Notes: generated by a model from the letters alone, not told the origin. Shown: positions 8,824 through 18,221, counted from the first letter of the stretch. The stretch: DNA of 63,964 bases from JBJXHC01 sp046160825 (GCA_046160825.1 JBJXHC010000001.1:1-63964); one strand, 5' to 3'. A program made the numbers and translations.

Positions 8824-9900
8824 TTATTGATCGGGCGGGGGTTCCTTGTAGAGATATGCTGAAGTGTGGAGTCTGGCGGACTTCCCGTCGTGTACGGCCA
8901 TGGTGGCACCTGCGTAGATCCCGGCGCTTCCAAATTCCCCATTTTTGTTCAGGGCATAGAATTTTACATTAAATAACGGGCGGCCATTATCCTGCTGCAA
9001 GCGTCGCATTTTATTCCGATCAACAACGCGCTTGCATGCCTCCAAACAGGCTTCTTCGGGTGATTTTCCCTGTCGCATCCATTCAACGATCATAACACTG
9101 CTGCAGTTGATCAGGTTGGCTTCACCACGTCCGGTGGACCCGGCGGCACCCACTGTGTTGTCAAGATACAGCCCCGCGCCGATGATGGGGGAATCACCAA
9201 CCCGTCCGGGAATCTTGAACGCCAATCCACTCGTTGTCGTCACGCACGAGAGGTTTCCATGCAGATCCAATCCCGAACAATGGATTGTTCCTGTATTTCT
9301 ATGGTAAGGCTCAAACAATCCTCCCACATCCTTGTCTGACTCGGTATGTGGTACCAGCCAATCGTCCTTCGGCGACAATCGTTCTTTCCATTCAAGCCAT
9401 TGAGTTCTCGCTTGTTCCGTCAACAGGTCTTCCTCCTTGAATCCATGCGCTTTCGCGAAGCGTAGCGCACCCTCCCCCACAATCAACACGTGATCCGTCC
9501 GTTCCATCACCAGACGTGCAACCTTCGACGGATTCTTGATGTTACGCAGTGACGCAACTGCGCCGGCGCGATGTGTCGGTCCGTGCATCACCGCGGCATC
9601 GAGTTCTACTACTCCCTCTTCATTGGGCAATCCACCGTAGCCAACGCTGGTGTCCTTCGGATCGTCCTCAACGAGGTTTACTCCGGCGATGACTCCATCA
9701 AGGGCATCCTTGCCGGAGCGGATCACTTCCATCGCTTTAGCAATTGCGTTCATTCCATTCGCGCTCGCGATGACAACCGGTCCCACGATTCCTCGCTCGG
9801 ACGATTGCTCTGCGGCCAGGGATTCCAATGACCCGGTTGCGACAACTCCCACACCCGCCGCCGTCACTTGCTTGAGAAACTCTCTTCTCTTTGTGTTCAT
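8824..9900 (-). CDS. N4-(beta-N-acetylglucosaminyl)-L-asparaginase family hydrolase, Tat-exported
   Basis: A 358-residue Ntn-hydrolase of the glycosylasparaginase/isoaspartyl peptidase family. The start at 9900 gives MNTKRREFLKQ followed by an Ala/Gly/Val-rich stretch, a Tat-type signal peptide, so it acts in the periplasm. Family hallmarks are GTIHCSGLD, containing the probable nucleophilic Thr that follows autocleavage, and GRVGDSPIIGAGLY. These enzymes split the amide of Asn-linked sugars or isoaspartyl peptides. The gene follows an AbgT-type transporter by only eight bases, suggesting that the hydrolysis product or substrate is what the transporter handles. Confidence 0.9.
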   Translation of the reverse strand: MNTKRREFLKQVTAAGVGVVATGSLESLAAEQSSERGIVGPVVIASANGMNAIAKAMEVIRSGKDALDGVIAGVNLVEDDPKDTSVGYGGLPNEEGVVELDAAVMHGPTHRAGAVASLRNIKNPSKVARLVMERTDHVLIVGEGALRFAKAHGFKEEDLLTEQARTQWLEWKERLSPKDDWLVPHTESDKDVGGLFEPYHRNTGTIHCSGLDLHGNLSCVTTTSGLAFKIPGRVGDSPIIGAGLYLDNTVGAAGSTGRGEANLINCSSVMIVEWMRQGKSPEEACLEACKRVVDRNKMRRLQQDNGRPLFNVKFYALNKNGEFGSAGIYAGATMAVHDGKSARLHTSAYLYKEPPPDQ

Positions 9901-9908
9901 AGTCCTAC

Positions 9909-11459
9909 CTATTCTTGAGGGCTCGATTGCGGCAGATACAATCCTGCACCCGGCCCGACGGGAAGATCGAGCAGCATCCATACGAGCAGGAACAACGACC
10001 AGCCGATCAAGAAGACGATTGAGTAGGGCAGCATGGTCGCGATGATTGTCCCCATGCCCGCGTCTTTGTTATACTTCTGAGCGAACGCCACAATTAATGC
10101 GAAGTAGGACATCATGGGAGTAATGACATTTGTCGTGGAGTCGCCGACTCTGTAAGCAGCCTGAGTCAGTTCCGGCGTAAAACCGAGCAACATAAACATC
10201 GGCACAAAGATCGGCGCCATGATTGCCCACTTGGCGGACGCACTTCCCATGATCAGGTTCATCAGTGCCGTAACGAGGATAAAACTCAACACGAGTGGAA
10301 TCCCGGTGAAGCCCACCGACTTCAATAGCTCGGCACCCTTGATCGCGGAGATCAATCCGATGTTCGTCCATGAAAAATACGCAACAAACTGAGCGGCGAA
10401 GAAAACAATGACAATATACACTCCGAGGCTACTCATGGCCTTCCCCATTGAGTTGATTGCATCGGCATCATTTCGCAAGGAGCGGGTTGCGATGCCATAT
10501 GCAAGCCCCGGAAGAAGGAACAGCGCGAAGATGATCGCAACAATACCAGAGAGAAATGGTGAGTGGAGAATACCTCCCGTTGCGGGATCGCGCAGGACGG
10601 CACCTTCCGGGATAACCGCGATGAGAATCAACCCTGCAAAAGAAAGAACGGTCAGGCCTGCGACCTTCAGTCCCCGCTTTTCAACAGCCGTCAGGTGATC
10701 TACCGAGGACCCTGTTGGATCACCCGTATATTTTCCCAGCCGCGGTTCCACGATTTTCTCCGTAACGAATGTTCCGAGAAAAGTGACCAGAAATGTGGAA
10801 GCCGCCATGAAATAATAATTCGCGGCGGGATTCACTTTATAAGTCGGGTCGATGATCTTTGCCATTTCCTCTGTGATACCCGAGAGCAGAGGATCTACTG
10901 TCCCGAGCACAAGGTTTGCGCTATAGCCGCCCGAAACACCAGCAAATGCCGCGGCCAGACCCGCCAGCGGATGCCGACCGAATGCCTGAAAAATAATCGC
11001 CGCCAACGGAATCAGAATGACGTAGCCCGCTTCAGATGCAGCGTTGGACATCACACCCGCAAAAACGACTACAATTGTGATCATTCGCTTGGGCGCACTG
11101 AGCACCAACGCCCTTATTGCTGCCGACAACAGGCCTGACCCTTCGGCAACTCCGACACCGAGCATTGCAACAAGGACTGTCCCCAGCGGAACAAAGCCTG
11201 TGAAATTTGTGACAAGCGTGGTAATAATCTTGCGGAGGCCATCCCCGTTCAGCAGGCTCACTGGAAGAACAGGCTTTCCCGTGCTCGGGTGAATGGCGAC
11301 ATAGTCTATCGCTACAAATACAGCCGAGGCAAAGACCAGCGTAAGAGCAAACAATCCAAAAAGCGTGGCGGGATGAGGAAGCTTGTTACCTACCCATTCA
11401 ACCACATCAAGTGCCCTATAGAGAAAACTCTGCCGGGGTGCAGCAGCGCGATCGGTCAT
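9909..11459 (-). CDS. AbgT family transporter
   Basis: A 516-residue integral membrane protein with many hydrophobic helices, of the AbgT family (p-aminobenzoyl-glutamate importer or sulfonamide/antimetabolite exporter). Family-like blocks include LPHPATLFG near the N-terminus, NAASEAGYVILIPL, AAAFAGVSGGYSANL, GSASAKWAIMAPIFVPM and RVGDSTTNVITPMM. Length is typical. The start at 11459 is supported by GGAGGACACTG upstream; a longer in-frame reading from 11585 lacks family resemblance and would overlap the promoter of the divergent gene. It is the first gene of a two-gene operon with the periplasmic asparaginase-family hydrolase. Confidence 0.93.
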   Translation of the reverse strand: MTDRAAAPRQSFLYRALDVVEWVGNKLPHPATLFGLFALTLVFASAVFVAIDYVAIHPSTGKPVLPVSLLNGDGLRKIITTLVTNFTGFVPLGTVLVAMLGVGVAEGSGLLSAAIRALVLSAPKRMITIVVVFAGVMSNAASEAGYVILIPLAAIIFQAFGRHPLAGLAAAFAGVSGGYSANLVLGTVDPLLSGITEEMAKIIDPTYKVNPAANYYFMAASTFLVTFLGTFVTEKIVEPRLGKYTGDPTGSSVDHLTAVEKRGLKVAGLTVLSFAGLILIAVIPEGAVLRDPATGGILHSPFLSGIVAIIFALFLLPGLAYGIATRSLRNDADAINSMGKAMSSLGVYIVIVFFAAQFVAYFSWTNIGLISAIKGAELLKSVGFTGIPLVLSFILVTALMNLIMGSASAKWAIMAPIFVPMFMLLGFTPELTQAAYRVGDSTTNVITPMMSYFALIVAFAQKYNKDAGMGTIIATMLPYSIVFLIGWSLFLLVWMLLDLPVGPGAGLYLPQSSPQE

Positions 11460-11565
11460 GCAGTGTCCTCCAAATAAATGATGCACATAAGTAAAGACAC
11501 ACCGTCTAAAAGTCAAGTGACCCGGCATTGCTCCTGAGTGTTGTATGTTGTAGATTTCTGCTGCC

Positions 11566-12201
11566 ATGTCAAACCCACTCTCCACGCCTTTTCTCTACAT
11601 TCTCTTCAACAAACCATATGATGTGCTTTCACAGTTTACTCGCGAAGCGGGACACGTGTCGCTCCGGGATTTCGGGCCGTTCCCACGCGGAGTGTATCCG
11701 GTAGGCCGCCTTGATGCAGACAGCGAAGGCCTATTGCTTCTCACAAACGACAATCATGTGAAGCATCGGCTCAGCACACCGCACTTCAAGCATCCGCGCA
11801 CATATCTTGTCCAGGTTGAAGGGACAGCGACCAGCGAAGCACTCGACGTATTGCGCTCAGGCTTGATGGTTGACGGACGAATGACCCTTCCCGCAGACGT
11901 GCGCCGTCTTCAGGGAGAACCAACCCTTCCGCCCCGCGTTGTTCCGATTCGTTACCGGGCATCCATTCCCACGAGCTGGCTTGAGATCACTCTGACGGAA
12001 GGAAGAAACCGGCAAGTCCGAAGGATGACGGCGGCAGTCGGTTTTCCGACATTGCGGTTGGTGCGAACGGGAATCAGTACCCTGGTAATAGGAAACCTGG
12101 AGCCGGGGAGATGGAGGGAGCTAACACAGAAGGAAGTTGTATTGCTGAAAAGCAGCGTGATGGATTCGCCACGCGGGCCAAAAAGCAAAAACCCCCGTTG
12201 A
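11566..12201 (+). CDS. 23S rRNA pseudouridine synthase, RluE-like
   Basis: A 211-residue RsuA/RluB/RluE-family pseudouridine synthase, converting a specific 23S rRNA uridine to pseudouridine. The catalytic block PVGRLDADSEGLLLLTND contains the essential Asp. FNKPYDVLSQF near the N-terminus and TEGRNRQVRRM in the C-terminal half are also family motifs. It lacks the N-terminal S4 domain, as E. coli RluE does. It is divergent from the AbgT gene and convergent with the repeat-protein gene. Its stop codon lies inside the terminator hairpin of that gene. Confidence 0.9.
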   Translation: MSNPLSTPFLYILFNKPYDVLSQFTREAGHVSLRDFGPFPRGVYPVGRLDADSEGLLLLTNDNHVKHRLSTPHFKHPRTYLVQVEGTATSEALDVLRSGLMVDGRMTLPADVRRLQGEPTLPPRVVPIRYRASIPTSWLEITLTEGRNRQVRRMTAAVGFPTLRLVRTGISTLVIGNLEPGRWRELTQKEVVLLKSSVMDSPRGPKSKNPR

Positions 12202-12213
12202 CAGTTCGGGGGT
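12181..12213 (-). terminator. Rho-independent terminator of the four-repeat protein gene
   Basis: Arms ACCCCCG (12191-12197) and CGGGGGT (12207-12213). Read on the minus strand the stem is followed by TTTTTGCTTTT. It lies 12 bases past the stop of the repeat-protein gene and overlaps the 3' end of the convergent pseudouridine synthase gene. Confidence 0.8.
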
Positions 12214-12224
12214 CATTGTAGGTC

Positions 12225-14081
12225 TTATTCCTCGTCGTCGGGTGGTCGGGGAATAGGAGGTGCCTGTGGTGCAGCAGGTATCTCAAGTCCCTCATCTTTA
12301 TAGAGAGTAATACCCCAGTATTCCTGATCTTCCGGCGGATCGACGTTCCAGTCATTGTACGAATGTGAATCGTCGCTGACGTAATGAAGCTTGTATTCGC
12401 CCTTGTCCAATAAGATCGTTGTGTTCACCATGCGGTTCTTTCGATGGCCTCCTGCATGGAACGTCATGCCGTACGTCATTTCCCAAACGATGTTGCCTGA
12501 ATTGACATCTTCAATCCATCCGTAGTCGTACATTTCCCGGTTCTGGCCTTCGCCGATTGCATAGACACGAATCTTGGTTGTCTTCTCCAGCTTGAATCGT
12601 TCCACCTTGTCTGCATCATCCCGCGCACGGACAATCTGCGCAATGATATTCTTGTCCCGCTTATCCGCGTACTTTTCGATACTCGCCATCGTGAAATTTG
12701 CGTCCACACCCATAATCGTGATGCCATAGTTCTCCTGGTCGAACGGGCGTGTGGAATTCCAGTCGCCGTACGCGTGGGAATCATCGGTATTGTACGTAAC
12801 CACATAACTGCCGCGCGGCAACTTGATGACTTCATCGACATAGCGGTTCTTTGATGCTCCACCCGCGTGACGGCTCCGGTCAACATCCATCGACCAGACC
12901 TTGTTTCGCGTCCGTGCATCGAGGATAACACCATAGTCCGCCATCAGACGTCGCGAATTGCTCCGCTCGCCAAAGGCATAAACACGGACCATAGCGTCCT
13001 GCCTTAATGTGAACCCTTCGCTACGACTTTCGCTGTCTCTCACCTTCACCAGACTCACGATAACGTTGCGTAACTCCTGGTACTGATAGGACCGTACATG
13101 CGACGCATCAGTTGCAGACTTCGCGACGAGCGTTGCTCCGTAGTTCAACGGATCATAGCATGGGGCTGAATTCCAATCTTTTGATGAATGGCTGTCGTCC
13201 GTGATGCAGTACAGGACATAATCCCCCTTCGGCAGATCGACGTCTTCAGCAGTCTTGATATTCTTTTCTGCTCCACCGGCATGTTCAGCATTCTTCCAAT
13301 TCATTTCCCATACCAGTTCTCGCGTTGAGGCATTAACGATCCAGCTACAATCGACGGGGTCATCGTGGTGTACTCCTTCGCCAAGAGCGTACACATACAG
13401 TGTTGCGGGTTCGCTCAACGAGAAACCTTTCCGCACCAGTTCTCCCTCTCCCACGCCAGTTGCCTTCAACACCGTGTTTGCCATTTCCTTTGAGGGCTTG
13501 AATGTCTTAATGGATGATACAGGGACTTCATCCACCATCATTTCCATTCCCCATGCATTGCAGCGTTTCTCCCAGTCCTTTGCAATATCCTCAGACCACC
13601 AATCCTCAAAGAACTTGAAGAAGTTCTTGTCTTCATCTCCCAATCTCTGCCCGAACAGGGTTTTCTCGCGATGATCGACGTTGGTGGTCATGTGCGTGAA
13701 TGTCGTGTGGTAGGAAAACGCCGGAACGGTAAAGTACACTTCGTAGCTACCGGGATCAAGGGTAACGTTATCATCAAACGATCGATCATCCTTTGAGCGC
13801 CTTGTGTTTTCCGTATCCATCTTCCATACGAGTTCACGGGACGTTGCGTTGATGATCCAGCCGTAGGCAAACATCTCATCGCTCTTGTATGACCATCCAT
13901 TGTCGCCGCCACCACCAAGCGCCTTGATCCTGAAGGTTGTCTGCCGCGGTAACTCCAACCCCGCCATTTTTAATTCCGCGGAACAAAAACCTGTCAGTGA
14001 AACAATGCTCCGTTCACCACTCAGGGCAATCGTGTTCATGGCAACCGCGAAACCGAATATCCAAACTGCTTTCATGTTCAT
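12225..14081 (-). CDS. Secreted protein with four copies of an unrecognised repeat
   Basis: A 618-residue protein starting MNMKAVWIFGFAV, a signal peptide, so it is exported. The mature part is four repeats of ~110-140 residues. Repeats 2-4 share YVYALGEG-like strands, a VWEM or VWSM block, HAGG followed by KN, an L(P/D)(K/R)G(S/D/E)Y block, and a strikingly constant DDSH-x-x-x-DWN followed by YG-(A/I)-T. Repeat 1 is degenerate and lacks HAGG and DDSH, and a ~100-residue non-repeat region separates it from repeat 2. The tail is Pro-rich. Invariant His, Asp, Ser, Trp and Asn across copies suggest a binding site in each repeat. I recognise no family. Confidence 0.8.
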   Translation of the reverse strand: MNMKAVWIFGFAVAMNTIALSGERSIVSLTGFCSAELKMAGLELPRQTTFRIKALGGGGDNGWSYKSDEMFAYGWIINATSRELVWKMDTENTRRSKDDRSFDDNVTLDPGSYEVYFTVPAFSYHTTFTHMTTNVDHREKTLFGQRLGDEDKNFFKFFEDWWSEDIAKDWEKRCNAWGMEMMVDEVPVSSIKTFKPSKEMANTVLKATGVGEGELVRKGFSLSEPATLYVYALGEGVHHDDPVDCSWIVNASTRELVWEMNWKNAEHAGGAEKNIKTAEDVDLPKGDYVLYCITDDSHSSKDWNSAPCYDPLNYGATLVAKSATDASHVRSYQYQELRNVIVSLVKVRDSESRSEGFTLRQDAMVRVYAFGERSNSRRLMADYGVILDARTRNKVWSMDVDRSRHAGGASKNRYVDEVIKLPRGSYVVTYNTDDSHAYGDWNSTRPFDQENYGITIMGVDANFTMASIEKYADKRDKNIIAQIVRARDDADKVERFKLEKTTKIRVYAIGEGQNREMYDYGWIEDVNSGNIVWEMTYGMTFHAGGHRKNRMVNTTILLDKGEYKLHYVSDDSHSYNDWNVDPPEDQEYWGITLYKDEGLEIPAAPQAPPIPRPPDDEE

Positions 14082-14233
14082 ACTGACCCGGTTGAGATTA
14101 TTTTTCAATAACTGGTACGGATGGGGCGGAAGCTTTGTTACGGAACGGTGACTCGTACATGCCCAGACTATCAAATCCAGCCCAAATTCCTTGCATCTAC
14201 CGGCCATGAATGATACATTGGAGCCGGAAAATC

Positions 14234-15190
14234 ATGGCAAACCCCGTAATCGACATATCGAACGTTGTAAAGGTGTATAAGGGGAAGAATGCCGCTCAGG
14301 TTCGTGCTCTCGATGGGCTTTCCCTGCAAGTGAATCAGGGGGAGATATTTGGTCTGTTGGGCCGAAACGGGGCCGGCAAAACCACCCTCCTCCGCATTCT
14401 CACCACGCTGATTACCCCCACAAGCGGCGCCGTCCGGATATTGGGAATGGATATCGGAAAAGATGCGCTTGAGATCAGGAGAAATATTTGCGTGGTACTC
14501 CAGGAGAACGCCGTGGAGTTATTTCTCTCTGTGAGTGACAATCTCGACACTTATGCGCGCTTCCATTCCATTTCCGCACCCGCACGGCGCAGGCGTGTTG
14601 ACCAGGCCATTGAGCAGTTCGGACTGGGAGAGTATCGCAACCAGAAAGTGATTGACCTTAGCGGTGGATTGAAACGACGTGTACAGGTGGCGAAAGTTTT
14701 TATGGTGGATAAGCCCATCATCTTTCTTGATGAGGCCACGACGGGTATGGATCCAATAAACAAACGCGCAACCATTGACGCCGTCCGCGACCAAACACGC
14801 AAAGGAAGGACGATCTTCCTGACAACACACATTCTACAGGAAGCCGAAGAACTGTGTGATACCATCGCGATCATCGACCGTGGAAAACTTATCAAGAGCG
14901 GTGACATCCATACCATAAAATCACTCGCCTCCAGTGCCCTCAATGTAACGATGACGTTCGAAACTCTCACGGATGAGCTCCTTGCCGCATTTAACTCACT
15001 TTCCCATACCAAGCTTGAACCCAAGAATAACACCATCCAAATGACCGTGACCGGACATGAAGCCGAGGCGCTGGAGTTGATTGCGCGTATCTCCCGGACG
15101 AACAAGCTTCTGCATTTCGAGGCAAGCAGTGCGACACTTGAAGATGCATTCTTTGAAGTCCTTGCCGGAAGCGATGGAGCCGGAACATGA
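14234..15190 (+). CDS. ABC transporter ATP-binding protein (DrrA/CcmA-like)
   Basis: A 318-residue ABC ATPase. Walker A is GRNGAGKTT, the signature is LSGGLKRRVQVAK, Walker B is IIFLDEATTG, and the switch His lies in TTHILQEAEEL. The ~90-residue C-terminal extension is typical of ATPases paired with ABC-2 exporters for drugs or polymers. The ATG at 14234 has GGAG ten bases upstream. Its stop overlaps the start of the following permease gene by four bases, so the two form one exporter. The substrate is unknown. Confidence 0.93.
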   Translation: MANPVIDISNVVKVYKGKNAAQVRALDGLSLQVNQGEIFGLLGRNGAGKTTLLRILTTLITPTSGAVRILGMDIGKDALEIRRNICVVLQENAVELFLSVSDNLDTYARFHSISAPARRRRVDQAIEQFGLGEYRNQKVIDLSGGLKRRVQVAKVFMVDKPIIFLDEATTGMDPINKRATIDAVRDQTRKGRTIFLTTHILQEAEELCDTIAIIDRGKLIKSGDIHTIKSLASSALNVTMTFETLTDELLAAFNSLSHTKLEPKNNTIQMTVTGHEAEALELIARISRTNKLLHFEASSATLEDAFFEVLAGSDGAGT

Positions 15191-15954
15191 GCCTGGTCTT
15201 TGCGGTGATGTACCGTGAATATCGCATCCGTACAAGCGGGCTGATGTGGATGTTCTTCGATCTTCTCGTGCCGATGACGTATCTGTTGCTCTTCGGCATC
15301 GGGCTTGACCGGGCTTTCACTGAGGGTGTTACAACCCAGGGAAGTGCGGTGCCTTATGACGCATTCTTTCTTGCCGGAGTTGTTGCCATGGCAAACTTCG
15401 GTATTGCCATCAACACATCATACGGCTTCTTTGTTGACCGCGATAACGGTATCTTCTATGAATTTCTTACTTATCCGATGACGCGCGGACAGTTGTTGGT
15501 GGGGAAAATTGTTTTCAATTGTCTTCTCTCTCTCGTTCAGGGTGTGTTAACACTCTTGCTTGGAGTATTGATTCTGAAAATCGAAATACAGTGGGAGATG
15601 TTGCCTCTGGTGTTAATCAGCATTGTCCTCGCGACGGCGGGATGGTTCTTCGCACTAAGCACCATCGCTTTGCGTATTCGCCGTAACGATGTCTTCAACA
15701 CACTCTTGAATATGTTGTATTTCGTTCTGATGTTCACAAGCACATTGTTCTATCCGCTTGATGGGGCACCCTCGTGGCTTCACACCGCGTCCATGGTCAA
15801 TCCACTGACGTGGCATACGGACGTGCTGCGTTTCGCCACCATCGGGCTTGGTACACCGGCCACCATTTTATGGGAAGCGGGGGCGTTCTGTGTATTCGTG
15901 TTTGCGGGATTTTGGTTCGCCGTCCGCACACTTCAAACCGCTGTATTGAAATAG
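15187..15954 (+). CDS. ABC-2 type transporter permease
   Basis: A 255-residue integral membrane protein with about six hydrophobic helices and the ABC-2 layout of DrrB/NodJ-like permeases, including the GIFYEFLTYPMTRGQLLVGK cytoplasmic block and TLFYPLDGAPSWL near the C-terminus. It is translationally coupled to the preceding ATPase through an ATGA overlap. The two probably assemble as a 2+2 exporter of a lipid-linked or small hydrophobic compound; the substrate cannot be inferred. Confidence 0.9.
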   Translation: MSLVFAVMYREYRIRTSGLMWMFFDLLVPMTYLLLFGIGLDRAFTEGVTTQGSAVPYDAFFLAGVVAMANFGIAINTSYGFFVDRDNGIFYEFLTYPMTRGQLLVGKIVFNCLLSLVQGVLTLLLGVLILKIEIQWEMLPLVLISIVLATAGWFFALSTIALRIRRNDVFNTLLNMLYFVLMFTSTLFYPLDGAPSWLHTASMVNPLTWHTDVLRFATIGLGTPATILWEAGAFCVFVFAGFWFAVRTLQTAVLK

Positions 15955-15967
15955 AAAAGGAACGCGT

Positions 15968-16723
15968 ATGCAGCTTTTCAAAGACAGGGTCGCACTTGTT
16001 ACCGGCAGTACCGGTGAAGGCATGGGACGCAGCATAGCGCTCACGCTTGCGCGCGAAGGTGCGAAGGTAGTCATTAATTACGGTACGGGACACCCGAATA
16101 ATTCTCTCGCCGCAGAAAAGGTCCTCACGGAAGTACGCGGACTGGGAGGCAAGGGGTACGCGTTCAAAGCCGACACGCGCAACGACGAGGAGGTCGGGGC
16201 CATGGTCGAAGGAATAATCAGGCTCTACGGAAAACTGGACTTTCTTGTCTGCAATGCAGGCGGCGCATGGGACGTGAAGGACATTACCGAGCGTGACCCC
16301 GTGGAGTGGCGCGGCGTGATTCAAGCGGAGATCGACGGATTGTTTCATTGCATCCGGCATGCACTGCCCCAAATGCGCAAGGAACACTTCGGCCGCATCA
16401 TTGCCATCGGCATTGCCGATGCCGAACGTATCGGCGGACCACCGTATGATTACATTGTCGGCAAGTCGGCGCGTATCGGACTGATGCGCTCGCTGGCAGC
16501 ACAGGAGATCGCCAACGGTGTTACGTGCAACGTCATCTCACCCGGACACATTCAGCGACTGACTTTGAAGCAGGCTGTGGAAGCCGCGAAACGCGGCAAC
16601 GCCTGGAAACGCCGTACCCATGCACATCCGCAGGACGTTGCAGAGGCGGTGCGGTTTCTTTGTGCCGAAGAAGCGGCGTTCATCACAGGAAGTGTTATAC
16701 AGGTTGCAGGGAGCGCGTCGTAG
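15968..16723 (+). CDS. Short-chain dehydrogenase/reductase, FabG-like
   Basis: A 251-residue SDR with the N-terminal nucleotide-binding motif VTGSTGEGMG, the CNAGG motif and the Tyr-Lys pair in YIVGKSA, ending in the usual FITGSVIQVAG. The substrate is unknown; by overall form it resembles 3-oxoacyl-ACP reductases. Oddity: the position about 13 residues before the catalytic Tyr, normally Ser, falls in AIGIADAER with no Ser, so activity may be altered. It begins 13 bases after the ABC permease with AGGA upstream and may be co-transcribed with it. Confidence 0.88.
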   Translation: MQLFKDRVALVTGSTGEGMGRSIALTLAREGAKVVINYGTGHPNNSLAAEKVLTEVRGLGGKGYAFKADTRNDEEVGAMVEGIIRLYGKLDFLVCNAGGAWDVKDITERDPVEWRGVIQAEIDGLFHCIRHALPQMRKEHFGRIIAIGIADAERIGGPPYDYIVGKSARIGLMRSLAAQEIANGVTCNVISPGHIQRLTLKQAVEAAKRGNAWKRRTHAHPQDVAEAVRFLCAEEAAFITGSVIQVAGSAS

Positions 16724-16827
16724 TTCTCGGCGTTGCATTTCACGAACGCTCTGCGTAAGTTCCAAACGGTCGCACCGGAATTATGCCAGCCGCGATCATT
16801 TTATTCCTCCAAAGAACTGAAAACACC

Positions 16828-17640
16828 ATGCGTGAATATCTTGATCTTGTTGAACGCGTTCTCACCCGCGGCATCCATAAGCACAACCGCACAGGCGTTG
16901 ACACACTCTCGTCCTTTGCCGAGCACTACACGGTTGATCTGAGCAAAGGCTTTCCGCTCGTCACCACAAAGAAAGTGAACTTCAAGTCGATGCTGCACGA
17001 GGTGCTTTGGTATTTATCGGGAGAAGACCACATCAGAAATCTCCGGCAGCATACGAAAATCTGGGATGCGTGGGCTGATGCAGATGGCAACCTCGATACA
17101 GCATACGGACGCTACTGGCGACGATTCCCGAGCGCGCAGGTTAATCCCGCAACAGGAAAGTATGAAGTTGTGGAGGTCGACCAGATCGACAACGTTCTGC
17201 GTCTGCTTCGTAACGATCCAACTTCGCGTCGCATGGTAGTGACTGCATGGGAGCCGGGAAACGCGACTACCAGCAAGCTTCCTCCCTGTCATTACACCTT
17301 CGCATTTAACGTGCAAGGGAGCAGGCTCAATTGCCATCTTACCCAGCGTTCCGGCGATATTGCGCTTGGCATTCCATTCAACCTTGCTGCTTACGCGTTG
17401 CTCACGCAAATTCTCGCTCAAGAGACCGGGTTCGAGCTTGGCCACTTCAGTCATACGATTATCGACGCACACATTTACGTAAATCATATCGACGGACTGA
17501 AAGAACAATTGAAGCGAATACCCAAGCCGCTTCCCCGTCTCGAGATCGCTCGTAAGCCAATTGATGAATTGCAATTCGAAGACTTCTCCCTCATCGGCTA
17601 CGAGTATTACGAGCCAATCAAATTCGAAGTGGCTGTGTAG
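16828..17640 (+). CDS. thyA: Thymidylate synthase
   Basis: A 270-residue ThyA, which methylates dUMP to dTMP with methylene-THF, giving dihydrofolate. The active-site Cys is in LPPCHYTF; other family blocks are TAYGRYWR, RSGDIALGIPFN and DAHIYVNH. The start at 16828 gives MREYLDLVERVL, matching the family N-terminus, and the length matches (264 in E. coli). It is followed 45 bases later by folA, which recycles its dihydrofolate product, then by the oxidised-guanine repair genes. Confidence 0.97.
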   Translation: MREYLDLVERVLTRGIHKHNRTGVDTLSSFAEHYTVDLSKGFPLVTTKKVNFKSMLHEVLWYLSGEDHIRNLRQHTKIWDAWADADGNLDTAYGRYWRRFPSAQVNPATGKYEVVEVDQIDNVLRLLRNDPTSRRMVVTAWEPGNATTSKLPPCHYTFAFNVQGSRLNCHLTQRSGDIALGIPFNLAAYALLTQILAQETGFELGHFSHTIIDAHIYVNHIDGLKEQLKRIPKPLPRLEIARKPIDELQFEDFSLIGYEYYEPIKFEVAV

Positions 17641-17685
17641 AGACGTTCAACTGAATGTCCTGACAAAGCCAATTTCACTTGCCAC

Positions 17686-18168
17686 ATGAAACTCGCCATC
17701 ATCGCTGCCATCGCAAGGAACCGTGTCATCGGCAACAACGGCACACTCCCCTGGCACATCTCGGAAGACTTAAAACGATTCAAGCGCCTCACCGTGGGCC
17801 ACACCGTGTTGATGGGACGAAAGACATATGAGTCCATTGGTAAGCCCCTCGTCAATCGGCGCAACGTCGTCGTGAGTTCACAAGAGATACCTGGAGTTGA
17901 ATGTTATCGTTCTGTCGATGCTGCGCTCAATGCACTCAAAGATGTGGAGATAGCGTTCGTCATCGGCGGCGGGCAATTGTACTCAGAGCTTCTGCCGAAA
18001 GCGGATATTCTTCATCTCACGCTCCTTGACAGGAATGTCGAAGGTGATACTCACTTTCCTCGGTACGAACACTTGATCGGCCCGGTCTTCACCGAGATCT
18101 CGCGCGAGACTCACGACGGCTTCATGTTTGTAGACTTCGAACGATCACCATCATCGGTCCATCGATAA
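17686..18168 (+). CDS. folA: Dihydrofolate reductase
   Basis: A 160-residue DHFR reducing dihydrofolate to tetrahydrofolate with NADPH. Characteristic blocks are AIARNRVIGNNGTLPWH, the catalytic acid as the Asp in EDLKRFK, MGRKTYESIG and the glycine-rich FVIGGGQLY. Length is typical. It lies between thyA and the MutT-like gene on the same strand. Confidence 0.96.
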   Translation: MKLAIIAAIARNRVIGNNGTLPWHISEDLKRFKRLTVGHTVLMGRKTYESIGKPLVNRRNVVVSSQEIPGVECYRSVDAALNALKDVEIAFVIGGGQLYSELLPKADILHLTLLDRNVEGDTHFPRYEHLIGPVFTEISRETHDGFMFVDFERSPSSVHR

Positions 18169-18221
18169 TTCCAGTAGCCCCCTCTTTGGGAATCACTTCT
18201 GTTTTCCTTACCTTTGTTGCC

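Noticed and set aside
12357..13200. Possible DNA repeat array
   Set aside because: The periodic similarity is the protein-level repeat of the secreted four-repeat protein; the DNA copies are too diverged for CRISPR or recent tandem duplication.
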